From Thalassospira sp. (GTDB taxonomy: Bacteria > Pseudomonadota > Alphaproteobacteria > Rhodospirillales > Thalassospiraceae): DNA of 64,000 bases. The translations under genes were made by a program, and so were the position numbers. Below, in pieces: positions 61,405 to 64,000 of the stretch. The notes beneath the pieces were generated by a model, which was not told where the DNA came from, searched no databases, and worked only from the letters and a program-made list of their open reading frames with translations. Position 1 is the stretch's first letter, and each line of letters starts with the position of its first letter. The stretch lies in contig NZ_PAQR01000002.1 in NCBI RefSeq assembly GCF_002709775.1, positions 105,807 through 169,806 on the forward strand. The letters are read 5' to 3'.

Positions 61405-61878
61405 TCAGCCGTTCGCGACCGCATGTTCAAGCGCGGCAATATCAATTTTCTGCATGGTCATCATGGCACTCGCCGCACGTGCTGCGATGACCGGGTCCGC
61501 GTCCGTCATCAGCTCAATCAGGCGGGTCGGGGTGATTTGCCAAAACACACCAAACCGATCCCTGACCCAGCCACAATCGCGCGGTTCTCCGCCCTCAGAC
61601 AGGCAATCCCAGTAGTAATCGACCTCTGCCTGGTCCTTGCAATCGACCACAAAGGAAACAGCTTCGGTAAACTCGAAATCTGAGGGAAAGTTAAAGGCGG
61701 TAAATTGCCGACCAAAAAGTTCAAAACGAATGGTAAGAACGCTGCCCTCCGGGCCGGGACCAGCGGAACTTGCACGCATGATTTCGCCGATTTTGGCATC
61801 GGCGAAAACCGAAACATAAAAATTCACGGCTTCTTCTGCAGTCTGGTTAAACCACAAAAAGGGGCTGATCTTCTGCAT
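61405..61878 (-). CDS. PhnB-like VOC-superfamily protein
   Basis: A 157-residue protein: ISPFLWFNQTAEEAVNFYVSVFADAKIGEI and SFVVDCKDQAEVDYYWDCLSEGGEPRDCGWVRDRFGVFWQITP match the PhnB_MerR-type VOC family. GGAGG lies 7 bases before the ATG at 61878. It is divergent from the MarR gene and shares its promoter region, so MarR probably controls the three-gene group. Confidence 0.86.
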   Translation of the reverse strand: MQKISPFLWFNQTAEEAVNFYVSVFADAKIGEIMRASSAGPGPEGSVLTIRFELFGRQFTAFNFPSDFEFTEAVSFVVDCKDQAEVDYYWDCLSEGGEPRDCGWVRDRFGVFWQITPTRLIELMTDADPVIAARAASAMMTMQKIDIAALEHAVANG

Positions 61879-61964
61879 GGGGCATCCTCCTTGCCTGGCA
61901 GAATGTGTCTGTTCGGCGGCGACGATCAAACGGCGCATTTATCAGTAAATTATGATTTTCCCGT

Positions 61965-61992
61965 TTGACAAATACGTTGATATCAACATAAT
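61965..61992 (+). promoter_or_regulatory. Promoter of the marR-type gene with operator in the spacer
   Basis: TTGACA (61965-61970) and CATAAT (61987-61992) are 16 bases apart. The perfect palindrome GTTGATATCAAC (61976-61987) fills the spacer and is the likely MarR operator. Transcription would begin at or beside the ATG at 61999, implying a leaderless mRNA. Confidence 0.6.
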
Positions 61993-61998
61993 TTATCC

Positions 61999-62478
61999 AT
62001 GTCAAAAGAAGATTTCAACCATAACGATCAGACGGTCCCGTTTGCCGACACCATAATGGTTCGGGACTCCTGCCTTTGCCTGCATGTCCGGCGCGCAGCG
62101 CGCACCATTGCCAGGCGGTTCGACGATGCCTTTCGGCCGCTTGATCTGACCAGTGGGCAATATTCGCTTTTGATGTCGCTAAACCGGCCGCACCCACCGC
62201 ATATGAAAGATGTTGCTGATCTTCTGGCGATGGATCGCACCACATTGACCGCCAACCTCAAACCGCTTGAACGGCGAGGTTTGGTAACAATCGCCCCCGA
62301 TCCCAATGACAGACGCAGTCGTCTTCTTGCATTGACCTCGGATGGTATGGCGCTTTTGGCGCGCGCCTTTCCGATCTGGCAGGAAACGCAGCATCAGTTG
62401 GAAAACCAGGTCGCTGAGTCCGACCCGAAACAGCTTCTCGCGGCATTAACCAACCTGTCTCGGGATCCGGGTGATTAA
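61999..62478 (+). CDS. MarR-family transcriptional regulator
   Basis: A 159-residue winged-helix repressor: LDLTSGQYSLLMSLNRPHPPHMKDVADLLAMDRTTLTANLKPLERRGLVTIAPDPNDRRSRLLALT spans the DNA-binding domain and wing. It is divergent from the PhnB-like gene, with a palindromic operator between. No ribosome binding site fits between the promoter and the ATG. The ligand is unknown. Confidence 0.9.
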   Translation: MSKEDFNHNDQTVPFADTIMVRDSCLCLHVRRAARTIARRFDDAFRPLDLTSGQYSLLMSLNRPHPPHMKDVADLLAMDRTTLTANLKPLERRGLVTIAPDPNDRRSRLLALTSDGMALLARAFPIWQETQHQLENQVAESDPKQLLAALTNLSRDPGD

Positions 62479-62505
62479 CTCCGACTTCTGTTTCACGCGA
62501 TCATG

Positions 62506-62988
62506 TTATCTGGTTTTTAGCCTGAATTTGCGAAAGCACGCCCCGTGCAGAAAAGTCGTTCCTTCATCAACAGCACCAATGCGCCTTAGGACCCCAAGCT
62601 TGGTGCGGGTCGGCGGCAAAAGGAAGGTGACCGACGGAATGCGGGGATCAGATCGGGCGAAATCAAGCGCCTTTTTGGTGATCGCCATGCCAAGCCCGAA
62701 CCATTCGGGGCGCAGCACCAAACCATAATCCCAATCATCACCTTCTTTCTGAAAACCGCCCCAACCGACATACTCGAGGCCGAGAAAGATCGCCCAGTGC
62801 CCCAGACCATCCCGCTTCCAGCAGGCCTGCTTGGCGGTTAGAAACTTCGCAACGTCATCCTGATCCCATGGACCGTCAAGCAACGGCATATGGTCGGCCA
62901 TTCGCGGATCGGACATATGGGCAATCAGGGTCACGGGCGCGACATCGTCAAGTTGTCCAAACGAAATCGAGTCAGTTCGGGGTGTCAT
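62506..62988 (-). CDS. GNAT family N-acetyltransferase
   Basis: A 160-residue GNAT of the RimJ/RimL-like type: MADHMPLLDGPWDQDDVAKFL, WAIFLGLEYVGWGGF and LRPEWFGLGMAITKKALDFA, ending TFLHGACFRKFRL. Substrate unknown. It is convergent with the MarR gene. Confidence 0.85.
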   Translation of the reverse strand: MTPRTDSISFGQLDDVAPVTLIAHMSDPRMADHMPLLDGPWDQDDVAKFLTAKQACWKRDGLGHWAIFLGLEYVGWGGFQKEGDDWDYGLVLRPEWFGLGMAITKKALDFARSDPRIPSVTFLLPPTRTKLGVLRRIGAVDEGTTFLHGACFRKFRLKTR

Positions 62989-63016
62989 CGGGGCAAAACC
63001 AGTTGAGGCATTAAAA

Positions 63017-63049
63017 AAGGCGCAAGAACCATCGGTTCATAGCGCCCTT
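63017..63049 (-). terminator. Terminator of the small hypothetical gene
   Basis: AAGGGCGC with GCGCCTT plus an inner GAACC/GGTTC pairing, followed leftward by TTTTTT, 60 bp after the small gene's stop. Confidence 0.75.
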
Positions 63050-63108
63050 CATCACCGGCCGTGTCAATTCACCACGACGGCATCGCCCATCACATTTGCG
63101 ATAGGCAG

Positions 63109-63345
63109 TTATTTCGATGCGTCGGTATCCGTTTCACGCGGCGGCAGGAATTCCTTGCGGCAGGGCACGGCTTCTTCATTCACCACGGTCCAGCCGAAAT
63201 TGCGAAACTTGCCGAAGCTGGCCTTTTTCATGGTGATGCCACTGGCCGCGTGCTTGCGGACTTCCTTGGGGTCTTCGCCCTCAATCCGTTCGGCGCGGAC
63301 CCAGGCGCGTTCGCGCATGGCTTTGGTAATGGTCGGTTCGGTCAT
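63109..63345 (-). CDS. Small hypothetical protein
   Basis: A 78-residue basic protein: MTEPTITKAMRERAWVRAERIEGEDPKEVRKHAASGITMKKASFGKFRNFGWTVVNEEAVPC and a polar tail. No signal peptide, membrane segment or recognised domain. The start at ATG 63345 is chosen because upstream residues look non-coding; a terminator follows, which supports it being a real gene. Confidence 0.5.
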   Translation of the reverse strand: MTEPTITKAMRERAWVRAERIEGEDPKEVRKHAASGITMKKASFGKFRNFGWTVVNEEAVPCRKEFLPPRETDTDASK

Positions 63346-63451
63346 TTGTTTTGCAGTTCCGTTCGCGGTTCTGGCGTTAGGATGGGGCGTTAAGGTGGGG
63401 CGATAGCACGTCTGATGGCGTTTGTCGCACCCAATCAATGCAGATGGGGAC

Positions 63452-64000
63452 TCAATGCGCCACCCGCAAACGTTCCATGTCCGCAATGATATCGTCGATC
63501 AGGTTTTGTACGTCATCCGCCGGGAGGCCGCTTTCGATCATGCCGCGCAGGCCGGTAATGCTGGTTTGCAACTTGAGCGCGGCCCGATGCGGATCGACAT
63601 CCGGGGCGATTTCGCCTTTTGCACGGGCTTGTTCAAAGGCCCCGGCAAACAGTTTGGCCATGCCAGCCAGTTTCTGTGCGGCCAGGTCTTTCAGATCGGA
63701 GTCGTCATTGGCCAGCTCAAGGGCTGTCTTGAATACCATGCAGGCATTTGACGGCATCTTGTTCATGCCGCCCTGCGTAATGCTGCGCACATAGCCGATC
63801 AGTCCCGAAAGCGGGGAGTCGGATTGCGCCAGAAAGGCCTGAAATTCGTCTTCGACACCGCGCGAATAATAGTTCAGCGCCTCGGAAAACAGCTCCTTCT
63901 TGCTGCCAAAGGCGGCATAGATGCTGCCGGGCTTAAGCGACAGGGCCGCTTCGATATCCTTGAGCGAGGTCGCATGAAACCCCTTGCGCCAGAACAGGTT
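63452..64000 (-). CDS. TetR-family transcriptional regulator, cut by the window edge
   Basis: The coding frame runs off the right edge, so the first residues are missing. The visible part begins NLFWRKGFHATSLKDIEAALSLKPGSIYAAFGSKKELFSEAL, the second half of a TetR HTH (TSLKDIE..LSLKPGSIYAAFGSKKELF), followed by a helical ligand domain with GMIESGLPADDVQNLIDDIIADME. Short frames opening within it are internal. Target and ligand unknown. Confidence 0.88.
   Translation of the reverse strand, partial: NLFWRKGFHATSLKDIEAALSLKPGSIYAAFGSKKELFSEALNYYSRGVEDEFQAFLAQSDSPLSGLIGYVRSITQGGMNKMPSNACMVFKTALELANDDSDLKDLAAQKLAGMAKLFAGAFEQARAKGEIAPDVDPHRAALKLQTSITGLRGMIESGLPADDVQNLIDDIIADMERLRVAH

Noticed and set aside
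1..64000. CRISPR array, prophage, insertion sequence, tRNA or rRNA genes
   Set aside because: I looked through the gaps and saw no regularly spaced repeats, transposase or phage genes, and no cloverleaf-like sequence. A tRNAscan or CRISPR search was not possible.

Overview
The window looks like chromosomal DNA of an alphaproteobacterium. Protein content and gene order (rimP-nusA-ylxR; miaB-phoH-ybeY-corC-lnt-xre-metK-trmB; hslV-hslU; hisB-DUF2628-hisH-GNAT-hisA-hisF-hisE) fit Rhodospirillales, with Thalassospira the most likely genus. That genus call is an inference from gene content, not a database match. Coding density is high. I found no tRNA, rRNA, CRISPR array, insertion sequence or prophage.

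Layout. 1-2289: ylxR (cut by the window edge), nusA and rimP, read leftward from a recognisable sigma-70-type promoter with a hairpin in the leader. 2340-11803: a complete leftward heme-acquisition locus made of an ECF sigma factor, a FecR-type anti-sigma, a HasR receptor with a signalling domain, a secreted hemophore HasA with an unusual RTX tail, its type I secretion ABC transporter and membrane-fusion protein, and a heme oxygenase. Fur-box-like sites lie before the sigma factor, the receptor and the hemophore, and a Fur-family gene lies at 22.5 kb. 11916-22367: leftward housekeeping genes (trmB, metK with a SAM-II-like leader, an XRE regulator, lnt, corC, ybeY, phoH, miaB) and an ornithine-lipid pair (olsB-olsA).

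22530-35257: fur, a TusA-like protein, rimI and tsaB, a VanX-like dipeptidase, an MgtC-like protein, a LysR/LysE divergent pair, a periplasmic binding-like protein with a MoeB/ThiF-DsrE pair, an Rrf2 regulator with cysK, coaBC and dut, and a polysaccharide deacetylase. 35510-47214: a RutE-like nitroreductase, phoR with a Pho box but no adjacent phoB, a GNAT, hslVU, adenine deaminase, and the main histidine operon carrying two inserted non-his genes, followed by an intergenic palindromic repeat and a HIT protein.

47297-64000: an accessory-like stretch of small enzymes with divergent regulators (LysR/VOC, LysR/SDR, AraC/SDR, MarR/PhnB), a tandem duplicated pair of about 97-residue unknown proteins, a PmtA-like methyltransferase, a cyclophilin-like secreted protein beside a lipoprotein metallo-hydrolase, a ComM/YifB ATPase and a TetR regulator cut by the right edge.

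How the genes may work together. Iron/heme: Fur would release the sigma factor, hemophore and receptor under iron starvation; the receptor's STN domain would signal bound hemophore through FecR to the sigma factor; the heme oxygenase would free the iron. Phosphate and lipids: phoR has a canonical Pho box, and olsB has three CTTCAC repeats at the 11-bp Pho-box period just upstream of a -10-like element, suggesting phosphate-controlled ornithine lipid synthesis. Methionine: the metK leader can fold like a SAM-II riboswitch and also has a helix that would cover the ribosome binding site.
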